Assembly: GCF_042665095.1 (NCBI RefSeq)
Contig: NZ_JBHTBV010000015.1
Source of the DNA: Gordonibacter pamelaeae
GTDB lineage: Bacteria > Actinomycetota > Coriobacteriia > Coriobacteriales > Eggerthellaceae
DNA: 64,000 nt
Reading direction: 5' to 3' (one strand)
This document shows, piece after piece, positions 1 through 8,386 of the stretch. Within the stretch, counting starts at the first letter, position 1. Each line of letters starts with the position of its first letter. Both the position numbers and the translations under genes were made by a program. The notes below the pieces were generated by a model, which was not told the DNA's origin, ran no database searches, and was given only the letters and a program-made list of their open reading frames with translations.

Positions 1-93
1 GACAAAGCGCCTCGGCGCGCGCCTCCCTGCCGTCAGTAACCTGCCTCCTGGTTGTCCCTTCTTCGTTCGTTCACAACGACATAAGGAGGAATC

Positions 94-513
94 ATGCAGG
101 TCAGCATCTCATCGACGTTGACGATACTTCACGACGGCCAATTCTGGGTGGGTATATGCGAGCGGCGCGACGGTGCGCTCTACGGCGCGTGTCGCTTCGT
201 GTTCGGCCCCGAGCCGGCCGACGAGGACGTGCTCGCCTTCGTACGCGACCAGTGGGGCCGGCTGGACTTCAGGATGCGCGCCGAAGGCGTGGCCCCCAGC
301 CGCAACCCGAAGCGCGCCCAACGCGAGGCGCGCAAGGCGCTGGAAGCCGCCAGGCGCGGTGTGGGCACGAAGGCCCAGCAGGCGATCGCCGCCGCCTACG
401 AGGAGCGCAAGGACGAGCGCCGCGCCTGCGCCCGCGAGCGACGCGAGGCCGAGGCCCGGCGCGCCTTCGAGCTGCGCACGGCGAAGCGCAAGCGGAAGCA
501 CCGCGGCCACTAG
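94..513 (+). CDS. yjdF: YjdF family protein (DUF2992)
   Basis: A 139-aa protein. The N-terminal half (residues 3-55, containing LTILHDGQFWVGICE) matches the YjdF/DUF2992 family from memory. The C-terminal half (residues 65-139) is an Arg/Lys/Ala/Glu-rich helix, also typical of the family. The start is fixed by AAGGAGGA 3 bases upstream of the ATG. The molecular function is unknown; in Firmicutes relatives the gene is controlled by a yjdF riboswitch sensing azaaromatics, but only 93 bases of upstream sequence are visible and no such RNA is evident. It stands alone, followed by a non-coding gap before the carotenoid genes. Confidence 0.75.
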   Translation: MQVSISSTLTILHDGQFWVGICERRDGALYGACRFVFGPEPADEDVLAFVRDQWGRLDFRMRAEGVAPSRNPKRAQREARKALEAARRGVGTKAQQAIAAAYEERKDERRACARERREAEARRAFELRTAKRKRKHRGH

Positions 514-590
514 GCGGGGCGCCGGGCCGGCCGGAGGATGCAAGGCGGGGCGCTGCCTCTCTCGGAGCGACGCGCACGGAGAGGGCGATG

Positions 591-758
591 TTCTGGCAGA
601 AATCGGGGCTTTTTCGTCCTGAGGCGGCGGTCTGACCGGGCTCCAAACGTCCTTGCTGTTCGCCGCTCGCCGTTTCCCCTGGTCGGTATCTTCTTCGGAC
701 CGGTACCCCGGAGGCTGTTCCGCATGCAGCGACGAACAGCTTGCTATTTCTGCCAGAA
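591..758. repeat. 13-bp inverted repeat pair in the 420-bp gap before crtI
   Basis: TTCTGGCAGAAAT (591-603) is repeated as its exact reverse complement at 746-758, so 142 bases lie between the arms. The whole gap 514-934 holds no convincing gene. The TGGCAGA core recurs in the inverted repeat at 16943-17094, which suggests a small dispersed element rather than chance. No riboswitch consensus was recognised. Confidence 0.5.
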
Positions 759-934
759 ACCACAGGCTCCGCCGCCCGGTCGGCCGAATCGGGGGCTGGC
801 GCAATGGCCGGTCCGTCAACGGGTGCCTGACGCAGGCGAAACGGCTTGCCCTACGATGGCGCGCCCGGCAGCACGTGCGCGCGGCAACCCATACCATAAC
901 CGGATAGCATATCGGTTTGCGGCTAAGGAGTTGC

Positions 935-2576
935 ATGAAACGGGTAATCGTGGTGGGGGCGGGCGCCGCCGGGCTGGCGGCGGCCGTCCGGTTGCGGCAT
1001 GCCGGGTACGACGTGGCGCTGTACGAGAAGGAGCCGCAGGTGGGCGGCAAGATGAGCCGCATCACCGGCGCCGGGTTCACCTTCGACGTGGGGCCCACCA
1101 TCGTGATGATGCCTGCGCTGTACCGCGAGGTGTTCGAGCTGGCCGGGCGCGACCCCGACGACTACATCCCCCTGCGGAAGGTCGAGCCGCTCATGGAGAT
1201 ATCCTTCGGCCCGGGCGAGCGCGCGCCTGTCGAACGACCTGTCCGACCTGACGGCCACGCTCGAGGGCGTGAGCGAGGCGGATGCGCAGGGCTACTTCGA
1301 GTACCTGGCGCTGCTGTACAAGCGCTTCCGCATCGCCAAGGACAACTTCCTGCAGCGCCCGTTCCGCAAGCCGACCGACTTCTACAACCCGAAGAGCCTG
1401 ATCGCCGGCTTCCGTCTGCACACGCTGGGAGACGCGTACTCGTCGGTGTCGCGCTACGTGTCCGATGACCGGCTGCGCAAGGCGCTGGCGTTCCAGACGC
1501 TCTACATCGGCATCTCGCCGTACGAGGGGCCGTCGCTCTACATGATCATCCCGCTGATCGAGCTCCTTTACGGCGTGTGGTTCATGCCGGGCGGCATGTA
1601 CGCCATGGCCGAGGGCATGGCGCGCCTGTTCGAGGAGCTGGGCGGCGAGCTGCACACGTCGGCGCCCGTGGAGCGCATCGCGGTGGAGGACGGCCGCGCC
1701 GTCGGCGTGGTGGCGGGCGGCGAGCTGGTGCGCGCGGACTACGTGGTGTGCGACGCCGACTTCCCCTACGCCATGGAGAACCTGCTGGCCGGCGAGGCGC
1801 GCGGCCGCTTCACCGACGAGAAGCTCGAGGGCATGGAGTACTCGTGCTCGTGCTTCATCCTGTACCTGGGCCTGGACAAGCGCTACCCGGCGGAGGCGGT
1901 GCACTCCATCCGGTTCGCGCCCGACTTCGAGCGCAACATCGCCGACATCTTCGACGACGGGCGCTTCCCCGACGACCCCTCGTTCTACTGCTACGCGCCG
2001 TGCTCGCTCGATGCGTCGCTCGCGCCCGAGGGCTGCCAGACGCTCTACGTGCTGGTGCCGGTGCCGCCGCTGGCCGACGGCGGTCCGGGCTGGGGTGCGG
2101 AAGAAGTGGCCCGATATCGCGAGCGCGTGCTCGACCTGGTGGAGCGCGAGACGGTGTACGAGGACGTGCGCGACCACATAGCGTTCGAGCGCGTCTTCAC
2201 GCCGAACGACTTCGCCGAGCGGTTCAACGCCAGCCGGGGCGCCACGTTCGGGCTGCGGCCCACGCTGCGGCAGAGCAACTACTGGCGGCCGCACAACAAG
2301 GCCGAGGCGTGCGAGGGCCTGTACTTCTGCGGCAGCAGCACGCATCCGGGGGCCGGCGTGCCCATCGTGCTCTTGAGCGCGCGTCTGGCGGCCGAGGAGC
2401 TTCTGCGCGACGACGCCGAGGCCGCCTCGGCCGAGCGGGAGGTGGCCGGCCAGGTTGCCGTGGTGGCCGCGCGAGGCGCCGCCGCCGAGGCCACGGCGGG
2501 CGGCGGGACGGTGCCGGGCGGCGCGCCGGGCGATGCGGTCCGTGCGGTGCCGAACGGCGCGCAAGGCGGTGCGTGA
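935..2576 (+). pseudogene. crtI: Phytoene desaturase-type CrtI/CrtN, frameshifted
   Basis: FAD-dependent desaturase that would introduce double bonds into phytoene or a C30 analogue. The N-terminal part (935 to about 1225) has the dinucleotide-binding motif VGAGAAGLAAAVRLRHAGY followed by GGKM. The remainder (LSNDLSDLTATLEGV onward, with the C-terminal signature SSTHPGAGVP) lies in the next frame. The shift falls in a (GC)4 tract at 1219-1226: removing one base restores a 546-aa protein. The ATG at 935 is preceded by AAGGAG with 4-base spacing. The stop overlaps crtB as TGATG. The last ~35 residues are an unusual Ala/Gly-rich tail. This is either a real inactivating or phase-variable mutation or a sequencing error; the downstream frame is otherwise intact, so decay is recent if real. 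Whether the substrate is C30 or C40 cannot be told. Confidence 0.85.
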
Positions 2577-3481
2577 TGTACGCCGCGCGCGACCCGTTCG
2601 AGGAGCACGCGGACGACTTCGCCTGGTGCGAGGACGTGATCAGGCGAAACTCGCATAGTTTTTACCGCGCGTTCTCGCTTCTGCCCCCGCGCAAGCGCAA
2701 CGGCGTGTTCGCCGTGTACGCGTTCTGCCGCGCGGCGGACGACTGCGTGGACGTGGAGGCCAGCCGGGAGAGGCTGGAAAGCCTGCAGCGCGATCTGGAG
2801 CGGTTCGACGCCGGCGGCATGCCGCGCGGGCCGCTGTGGCGGGCGCTGGGCGTGGTGTTCGGCGCCTTCGACGAGGACACGGCCCCTTTCTTCGACATGC
2901 TGGAGGGGCAGCGGCGCGACCTTGCCTTCCGGCAGCCCGCCGACCTGGGCGAGCTCGAGGACTACGGCTACTACGTGGCGGGCTCGGTGGGCCTCATGCT
3001 GCTGCCGCTGCTGCGCGCCGGGCGGCCCGTCGACGACGCGCTGCGGGCCGACGCCGTGGCGCTGGGCGTGGCCATGCAGCTCACGAACATTCTGCGCGAC
3101 GTGGGCGAGGACTGGAACGCCGGCCGCGTCTACCTGCCCGCCGCCGTGATGGAGGAGGCCGGCCTCGTGCGCGGAGATCTGGCAGCGCGCCGGGCGAACG
3201 CCGCCTTCCGCACCGCGTGGGAGCGCGTGGCGCGGAGATCCGAGGAGCTGTACCTGCCCTTGCAGCGCGACATCCTGCGGCTGGACGGGGATAGCCGGCT
3301 GCCCACGCTCTCGTCGCTGTTCCTGTACCGGGGCATCTTAGACCAGGTGCGGGCCGACGGCTACAGCTGCCTTGAGCGGCGCAGCACGGTGACGGGGGAG
3401 CGCGCGGCCGCGCTCGTGGACGAGGCCCGGGCGCTGCTCGCGCGGGACGAGAAGGCGGCGCTGGCCGCGGAAGGCAGGTGA
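2576..3481 (+). CDS. crtB: Phytoene/squalene synthase family (CrtB)
   Basis: 301 aa, the usual family length. Condenses two prenyl diphosphates head to head (GGPP to phytoene, or FPP to C30 dehydrosqualene). Both Asp-rich Mg-diphosphate motifs are visible: ADDCVD near residue 60 and NILRDVGED near residue 180. The N-terminal SHSFYRAFSLLP is the family signature. The ATG overlaps the crtI stop (TGATG) and the 3' end overlaps the next gene, so crtI-crtB-kinase fusion form one coupled operon. The C30 versus C40 product is not decidable from sequence alone. Confidence 0.9.
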   Translation: MYAARDPFEEHADDFAWCEDVIRRNSHSFYRAFSLLPPRKRNGVFAVYAFCRAADDCVDVEASRERLESLQRDLERFDAGGMPRGPLWRALGVVFGAFDEDTAPFFDMLEGQRRDLAFRQPADLGELEDYGYYVAGSVGLMLLPLLRAGRPVDDALRADAVALGVAMQLTNILRDVGEDWNAGRVYLPAAVMEEAGLVRGDLAARRANAAFRTAWERVARRSEELYLPLQRDILRLDGDSRLPTLSSLFLYRGILDQVRADGYSCLERRSTVTGERAAALVDEARALLARDEKAALAAEGR

Positions 3482-3486
3482 CGGTC

Positions 3487-5130
3487 ATGCAGGACGTCGT
3501 GGGGATGGGGCTGTCCCTCGTCTACGTTTTGGCGGTGCTAGCGGCATCGAGCCTGCTCGCACGGCACGGCATGGGCGAGGAGGGCACGCGCAAGCTCGTG
3601 CACGTGGCGCTGGGCGGCTGGTGGGTCGTCGCGGCGCTGTTCTTCACGTCGCCGTGGTGGGCGGCGGCGCTGCCGGCTGCGTTCATCGTGGTGAACGCGC
3701 TGGCCTGGCGCAAGCAGAAGCTCGCGTTCATGGCGCGCGGCGAGGGGGAGGACACGCCGGGAACCGTGTACTACGCCGTGTCGCTCACGCTGATCGCATT
3801 GTTCTCGTTCGGCCTGGGAGCGCCGTACGTGGGCGCGCTCGGCGTGTTCTGCATGGCGTTCGGCGACGGCCTTGCGGCCGTGCTGGGCAGGCGCTTCGGC
3901 CGCCGACCGCTGCCGGGTGCGGGCGGCGGGAAGTCGCTCGCAGGCAGCGCCGCGATGCTGGGGGTGAGCTTCGTCTCGTGTGCAGGCGTGCTGTTGGCGG
4001 CCGCCGCAGTGGACTGGGAGGGCGCGGTGCCGACGTTCGCGCCGGGCGCGGGCCTTGCGCCGGGCGTTGCGGCGGCGTCCGTGCTCGCCGCGCTGGGGCT
4101 GGCCGTTGCGGCCACGGTGCTGGAGGCCGCATCGCCCGAGGGCCTGGACAACCTGAGCGTGCCGCTGGGAGTGACGGGGCTGTACGCGGTGCTGTTCCTG
4201 CCGGCGGGCCCCTTCACGCCGGCCGTTGCGGGCGTGCTCCTGTCCGGCGCCGTGGCGCTGGCCGCGCTGCGCCTCGGGCTGCTCACCGTGCCGGGGGCGC
4301 TGGGGGCCGTGGGCGTGGGCGCGCTCGCCTTCGTGTTCGGCGGCTGGCCGCTGTGGCTTCTGCTCATGTGGTTCTTCGGCAGCTCGAACGTGGCCTCGAG
4401 GCTCATGCGGCGCTGGCGGGGCGGCGCGCAGGCGGCTCGGAAGCGGAGCGGCCCGCGCAAGCTGCGCCAGGTGCTGGCGAACAGCGTTCCGTTCCTTGCG
4501 TGCGCGCTGGCCTACGCGGCCACCGGCGAGGCGTGGTTCCTCATCGTGGCGGCCGGGGCGCTGGCTGCGAGCACGGCGGACACCTGGGCGTCCGAGGTGG
4601 GCATGTACAGCCGCAAGCCGCCGGTGAACATCGTCACGCGCGAGCCCATGCAGCGCGGCCTTTCGGGCGGTGTGAGCCCCCTTGGGCTGGCGGCCACGAC
4701 CGTGGGCGCCGTGAGCTCGGCGTTCTTGGCCATGCTGCTGTTCCATGCGTTCGGCTTCGCGGTGCCCACGGGGCCGACGGCGTTCCTGTTCGTCATCGCA
4801 TGCGGCATCGTGGGCTCGGTGGTGGACAGCTTCCTAGGCGTGCTGCTGCAGGCGAAGTACCGCGCGCCGGGCGGCTCGGGCGCGGGCGCGGGCGGCGAGG
4901 CCGGCAACGGCTGCGGCGCAGGCGCGGGTGCCGACGTCGGCACGCTGGCAGGGGTTGGCGCCGGCACCGCGGCCCTCGCCGCCGACGGGGCGCTCGTGGA
5001 GGCCGCGCCCTCCCGCGGCGCAGCAGGCTACACGCTCGTGTCGGGCTATGCCTGGGTCACGAACGACGCCGTGAACCTGCTGAGCGGCATAGCCGTGGTG
5101 GCCCTGGGCCTGCTGGTGGCGCTGCCGTAA
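3487..5130 (+). CDS. Fusion: phytol/dolichol kinase-like domain + DUF92 (VTE6-like) domain
   Basis: Polytopic membrane protein of about 547 aa. Residues ~1-230 resemble CTP-dependent phytol/dolichol kinases (SEC59/VTE5 type): EEGTRKLVHV, FGDGLAAVLGRRFG, GGKSLAGSAAM. Residues ~265-547 are a DUF92/TMEM19 domain: STADTWASEVGMYS, RGLSGGVSPLG, WVTNDAVNLLSG. In plants VTE5 phosphorylates phytol and the DUF92 protein VTE6 phosphorylates phytyl phosphate, so this single chain could turn a prenol into its diphosphate. That is inference from family and from its place behind crtB. A Gly/Ala-rich insert (about residues 460-505) interrupts the DUF92 part. ATG 3487 has AGG 8 bases upstream; GTG 3478, overlapping the crtB stop, is an alternative start. 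Confidence 0.75.
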   Translation: MQDVVGMGLSLVYVLAVLAASSLLARHGMGEEGTRKLVHVALGGWWVVAALFFTSPWWAAALPAAFIVVNALAWRKQKLAFMARGEGEDTPGTVYYAVSLTLIALFSFGLGAPYVGALGVFCMAFGDGLAAVLGRRFGRRPLPGAGGGKSLAGSAAMLGVSFVSCAGVLLAAAAVDWEGAVPTFAPGAGLAPGVAAASVLAALGLAVAATVLEAASPEGLDNLSVPLGVTGLYAVLFLPAGPFTPAVAGVLLSGAVALAALRLGLLTVPGALGAVGVGALAFVFGGWPLWLLLMWFFGSSNVASRLMRRWRGGAQAARKRSGPRKLRQVLANSVPFLACALAYAATGEAWFLIVAAGALAASTADTWASEVGMYSRKPPVNIVTREPMQRGLSGGVSPLGLAATTVGAVSSAFLAMLLFHAFGFAVPTGPTAFLFVIACGIVGSVVDSFLGVLLQAKYRAPGGSGAGAGGEAGNGCGAGAGADVGTLAGVGAGTAALAADGALVEAAPSRGAAGYTLVSGYAWVTNDAVNLLSGIAVVALGLLVALP

Positions 5131-5243
5131 GGGGTGTGCGTGCCGAAGAAGCCGCTGCGCAGCTCGACGCCGGCGGCGCGACGTTTTCCGGGCCCCCGGG
5201 GGCTTGGCGGCAAGAAGAACCGGGCAACCGTCTGCGCAGGGCG

Positions 5244-5249
5244 TATAAT
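5244..5249 (+). promoter_or_regulatory. Candidate -10 box for the M20 peptidase gene
   Basis: A perfect TATAAT lies about 100 bases upstream of the M20 peptidase start, in the 218-bp gap after the isoprenoid operon. No good -35 hexamer is seen at 16-18 bases. The hairpin at 5274-5302 would lie in the transcript leader. Confidence 0.45.
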
Positions 5250-5273
5250 GGCCGGCAGCACAAGGCATCGCCG

Positions 5274-5302
5274 CCGCCCCCTGCGCTTGCCGCAGGGGGC
5301 GG
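5274..5302. terminator. Perfect 12-bp GC hairpin (terminator or leader structure)
   Basis: CCGCCCCCTGCG pairs perfectly with CGCAGGGGGCGG around a 5-base CTTGC loop. There is no T-tract after it, so intrinsic termination is doubtful. It may end the upstream isoprenoid operon or act as a leader hairpin for the transcript starting near 5256. Confidence 0.5.
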
Positions 5303-5348
5303 GGCTGTCGGTCGCCTGCACGAGCCGGGCGTCCAAGGAGGGGGTTCC

Positions 5349-6800
5349 ATGGTTGTTCTCATCGTTCTGGCGGCGGCGGTCGCCGTCTTGGCGGTCGTCC
5401 TCGTGGCGAACGCCGCCCGACTCAAGCCAACGCCCGTGCTCGATCCGCTGCCGCCGTCCGCGGCGGCGGGCGATGACGCTGCGGTCGAGCGCTTCCGCGC
5501 TTTGCTGCGCATCCCCACGGTGTGGGACCTGCGCAACCCCGATGCCGACCGCACGGCCTTCGACGGGTTCGTGCCCGCGCTGCGCCGGCTGTACCCGGCC
5601 GTGTTCGAAGCCTGCGAGCTGGAGCTGATCGACGGCCGCGGCATCTCGCTTCTGTGGAAGGGCGCCAACCGCGAGCTCGCGCCCATCGTGCTCATGGCAC
5701 ATCACGACGTGGTGGACGCGGACCCCGTCGGCTGGACGCACGACCCGTTCGCAGCGGACATCGACGACGGCCGCATCTACGCGCGCGGCGCGGTGGACAC
5801 GAAGTGCGTGTGGGCCGGCCTCATGGAGGCTGCCGAGCGCCTGATAGCCGAGGGGTTCACGCCCCCACGCGACGTGTACTTCTTCTCGTCGAACACCGAG
5901 GAGGACGGCGGCGACACGGCGCCCCACATGGTGGAGCACCTGCAGCGCATCGGGCGCGTGCCGTACATGGTGGTTGACGAGGGCGGCGCGGTCATCGACA
6001 ACCCGCCGCTCGGCGTGGACATCCCGTTCGCCGTGGTGGGCGTGTCCGAGAAGGGCGTGTTCAACGCGAGCATAACCACGAACGCCGACGGCGGCCATGC
6101 GGCCACGCCCACGCTCCAGGACGCCACGGCGAAGCTCGTGTCGGGGCTGGACGCGCTGCAGAAGAACCCGCCGCGCGCGGCGCTGTCGGCCCCGGTGGCG
6201 GCCATGCTGCGGGAGTTGGCCTCGCACGGCAGCTTCGCGCTGCGCATCGTGTTCGGCAACCTCTGGCTCTTCCGCCCCCTGGTGGTGCGCATCATGAAGG
6301 GCAACCCCGAGACGGCCGCCATGGTGCGCACCACCTACGCGCTCACGCAGCTCGCGGGGGCGCCGGCCCACAACATCATCCCCAAGCAGGCCAAGGCCAC
6401 GGTGAACGTGCGCGTGGACCCCGGCGAGGACGTGGCGGCGGCCCTCGCGCGCATCGAGGAGCGCTTCGACGGCCGCACGGAGTTCTCGACCTTCGAGGTG
6501 AGCGAGCCGTCGCCCGTGTCGCCGTTCGAGGGCGACGCCGCCTTCGACTACCTGCGCCGCGCGATAAACGCCGTGTACCCCGAGGCCGGTATCGCGCCCT
6601 ACGTGCAGTCCAGCTGCAGCGACGCGCGCCACTTCGCGCGCGTCTGCCCGCGCACGTACCGCTTCGCCGGCTTCCTGTTCAAGGGCGACCAGCGCGCCCG
6701 CATCCACGGCCAGGACGAGAACCTGGACGTGGACAGCTTCAAGCGCGGGGTGGGGTTCTACGTGGAGTTCATACGGCATCTCGACCAGTTGGGGAAATGA
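5349..6800 (+). CDS. M20 family metallopeptidase (PM20D1/carboxypeptidase-like)
   Basis: 483 aa. Zn-dependent amidase/peptidase of the M20 family that would cleave peptides or N-acyl amino acids; the exact substrate is unknown. Residues 2-18 are one hydrophobic segment, suggesting membrane anchoring or export. Metal-binding signatures visible are HHDVVDADP near residue 118, ARGAVDTKC near 140, and the general-base/metal pair in NTEEDGGD near 180; HGQDEN near the C-terminus supplies the last metal His. The ATG follows AAGGAGGGG by about 6 bases. It is followed after 6 bases by an MFS transporter gene, so the two are probably co-transcribed. Confidence 0.85.
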   Translation: MVVLIVLAAAVAVLAVVLVANAARLKPTPVLDPLPPSAAAGDDAAVERFRALLRIPTVWDLRNPDADRTAFDGFVPALRRLYPAVFEACELELIDGRGISLLWKGANRELAPIVLMAHHDVVDADPVGWTHDPFAADIDDGRIYARGAVDTKCVWAGLMEAAERLIAEGFTPPRDVYFFSSNTEEDGGDTAPHMVEHLQRIGRVPYMVVDEGGAVIDNPPLGVDIPFAVVGVSEKGVFNASITTNADGGHAATPTLQDATAKLVSGLDALQKNPPRAALSAPVAAMLRELASHGSFALRIVFGNLWLFRPLVVRIMKGNPETAAMVRTTYALTQLAGAPAHNIIPKQAKATVNVRVDPGEDVAAALARIEERFDGRTEFSTFEVSEPSPVSPFEGDAAFDYLRRAINAVYPEAGIAPYVQSSCSDARHFARVCPRTYRFAGFLFKGDQRARIHGQDENLDVDSFKRGVGFYVEFIRHLDQLGK

Positions 6801-6806
6801 GGAACC

Positions 6807-8156
6807 ATGGCCGATCAGGGGCGTAAGCAGGGGAAGTTCTTCTACGGGTGGTGGATCGTCATCGGCGGCCTGCTGATCATGGCCACCTGCTACACGGTGT
6901 TCGTGAACTGCATCCCGCTGTTCCAGACGCACATCGTGGAGGACCTGGGCCTCACGGTGGGGCAGTTCAACACGGGCGTGTCCATCACCACCGTGGTGGC
7001 GGTGTTCGCGTCGCTTGTCATCGGCAAGCTCACGGACAAGTGCTCCGCGCGGGTGCTGGGGGCGGTCACGGTGCTCACGAGCTCGGTGGTGCTCGTGGGA
7101 TTGTCGCAGATCACCGCCGTGTGGCAGCTGTACGCGCTGTGCGTGGTGGCGGGCATGGTGGTGGTGGCCGGCACGCGCCTTCTGGTGTCGGTGATCATCT
7201 CGAACTGGTTCACGCTGAAGCGCGGGCTGGCCGTGTCCATCGCGCTTTCGGGGTCGGGCATCGGCGGCGTGATACTCTCGCCGGCCACGAGCGCGATGAT
7301 CGAGGCGTCCGGCTGGCGCGCGGCGTTCCTGCTGCTGGCCGTGGTGTGCCTCGTGGCGGCCCTGCCGCTGGCGGTGGCGGCGTTCCGCACGCGCCCGAGC
7401 GAGAAGGGCCTCGAGCCCTACGGTGCCGGGCAGATCGAGCAAACGAAGGCCGACCGCTCGCCCGACGAGCCGGTCACGGTGGCGGTGGGGTGGAAGGCGC
7501 TGCGCCGGAGCGCCGCGTTCTGGCTGCTGGTCGTGGGCTTCGTTGCCATGGGCATCACGAACGGGTGCATCATCACGAACTCCATCGCCAACATGACGAG
7601 CGTGACCGTGGGCGGCACCGAGGTGGTGACCGGCGGGCACTCCACGCTGTGGGCGGGTTCCGTGTGGTCGTTCTACCTGGCCGTGGTCATCGTGGCGAAG
7701 GTGGCGCTCGGGGCCATCTACGACCGCTGGGGCATGCGCATGGGCACCATCCTGGGCACGGTCACGTCGGTTTTGGCCGGCGTCATGCTGCTGTTTCCCG
7801 CGACGGACTGGGGCCCCATCCTGGCCTGCCTGTTCTTCGGGTTCGCCACGTGCATGGGCACGGTGGCGCCGCCCATCATGGTGGTGAAGGAGTACGGCAA
7901 GAAGGATCTGGGCACGGTTACGGGCATCGTGACGGCGTTCGAGCTGTTGGGAGCGGCCGTGGGCGCGGTGGTGTCGGGCGTGATGTTCGACGCGTACCTG
8001 TCGTTCGCGCCGGTGTGGATCATGGTGATCGCGGCGAGCGTGGTCATGGGGCTCGCGCTGCTGGCGTCCATCCCCGCCGCGCGCCGGCTGGTGGAGCGTC
8101 GCCGGGCCGAGGGCGCGCCCGAGCTGGACGCGGAGGGCTTCGAGATCGCGGCGTAG
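6807..8156 (+). CDS. MFS transporter (OFA-type)
   Basis: 449 aa with about 12 hydrophobic segments and the N-terminal GKFFYGWWIVIGG motif typical of oxalate/formate-antiporter-like (OFA) MFS carriers common in this lineage. The loop after TM2 carries GKLTDKC, the usual MFS A-motif position. A short hydrophilic loop (TRPSEKGLEPYG) marks the centre. The substrate cannot be read from sequence. The gene sits 6 bases after the M20 peptidase, suggesting transport of a peptide or its product, and is followed by a strong terminator. Confidence 0.85.
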   Translation: MADQGRKQGKFFYGWWIVIGGLLIMATCYTVFVNCIPLFQTHIVEDLGLTVGQFNTGVSITTVVAVFASLVIGKLTDKCSARVLGAVTVLTSSVVLVGLSQITAVWQLYALCVVAGMVVVAGTRLLVSVIISNWFTLKRGLAVSIALSGSGIGGVILSPATSAMIEASGWRAAFLLLAVVCLVAALPLAVAAFRTRPSEKGLEPYGAGQIEQTKADRSPDEPVTVAVGWKALRRSAAFWLLVVGFVAMGITNGCIITNSIANMTSVTVGGTEVVTGGHSTLWAGSVWSFYLAVVIVAKVALGAIYDRWGMRMGTILGTVTSVLAGVMLLFPATDWGPILACLFFGFATCMGTVAPPIMVVKEYGKKDLGTVTGIVTAFELLGAAVGAVVSGVMFDAYLSFAPVWIMVIAASVVMGLALLASIPAARRLVERRRAEGAPELDAEGFEIAA

Positions 8157-8221
8157 AGGGCGTCCTGCGGAGAAAGCGCCGGCTGCGGCTGCGCTGCGGG
8201 CCTGGCCGCGAGGCGCGGGTT

Positions 8222-8258
8222 GGAGGGGGACGGATGGCCGTCCCCCTCCTCTCGTTTT
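8222..8258 (+). terminator. Rho-independent terminator after the MFS gene
   Basis: A 12-bp perfect stem, GGAGGGGGACGG / CCGTCCCCCTCC, with loop ATGG, followed by a T-rich tail ending in TTTT. It closes the M20-MFS unit. Confidence 0.8.
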
Positions 8259-8386
8259 GCGGCAGGTGCTCGCGTGCGTCCTAAAGGTTTCGCAACGGCC
8301 GGGGTGACAGGGCGCCTTGCGCGGCGCATATGCGGTAAGATGGGCGGGACCGTACGACGATAGCCGGAAGGGGGCGACGGGCTGCC

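Noticed and set aside
1..93. yjdF riboswitch upstream of the YjdF-family gene
   Set aside because: Only 93 bases are available and no conserved yjdF-RNA motif was seen; the leader is mostly a simple ribosome site.
3621..5348. Long plus-strand frame upstream of the M20 peptidase start, fused in frame to it
   Set aside because: Arg/Gly/Ala-rich shadow of the kinase-fusion gene; the peptidase starts at ATG 5349 with its own ribosome site.
5046..7640. Very long minus-strand open frame opposite the M20 and MFS genes
   Set aside because: High-GC antisense shadow rich in His, Arg and Gln with no domain, no start signal, and opposite two well-supported genes.
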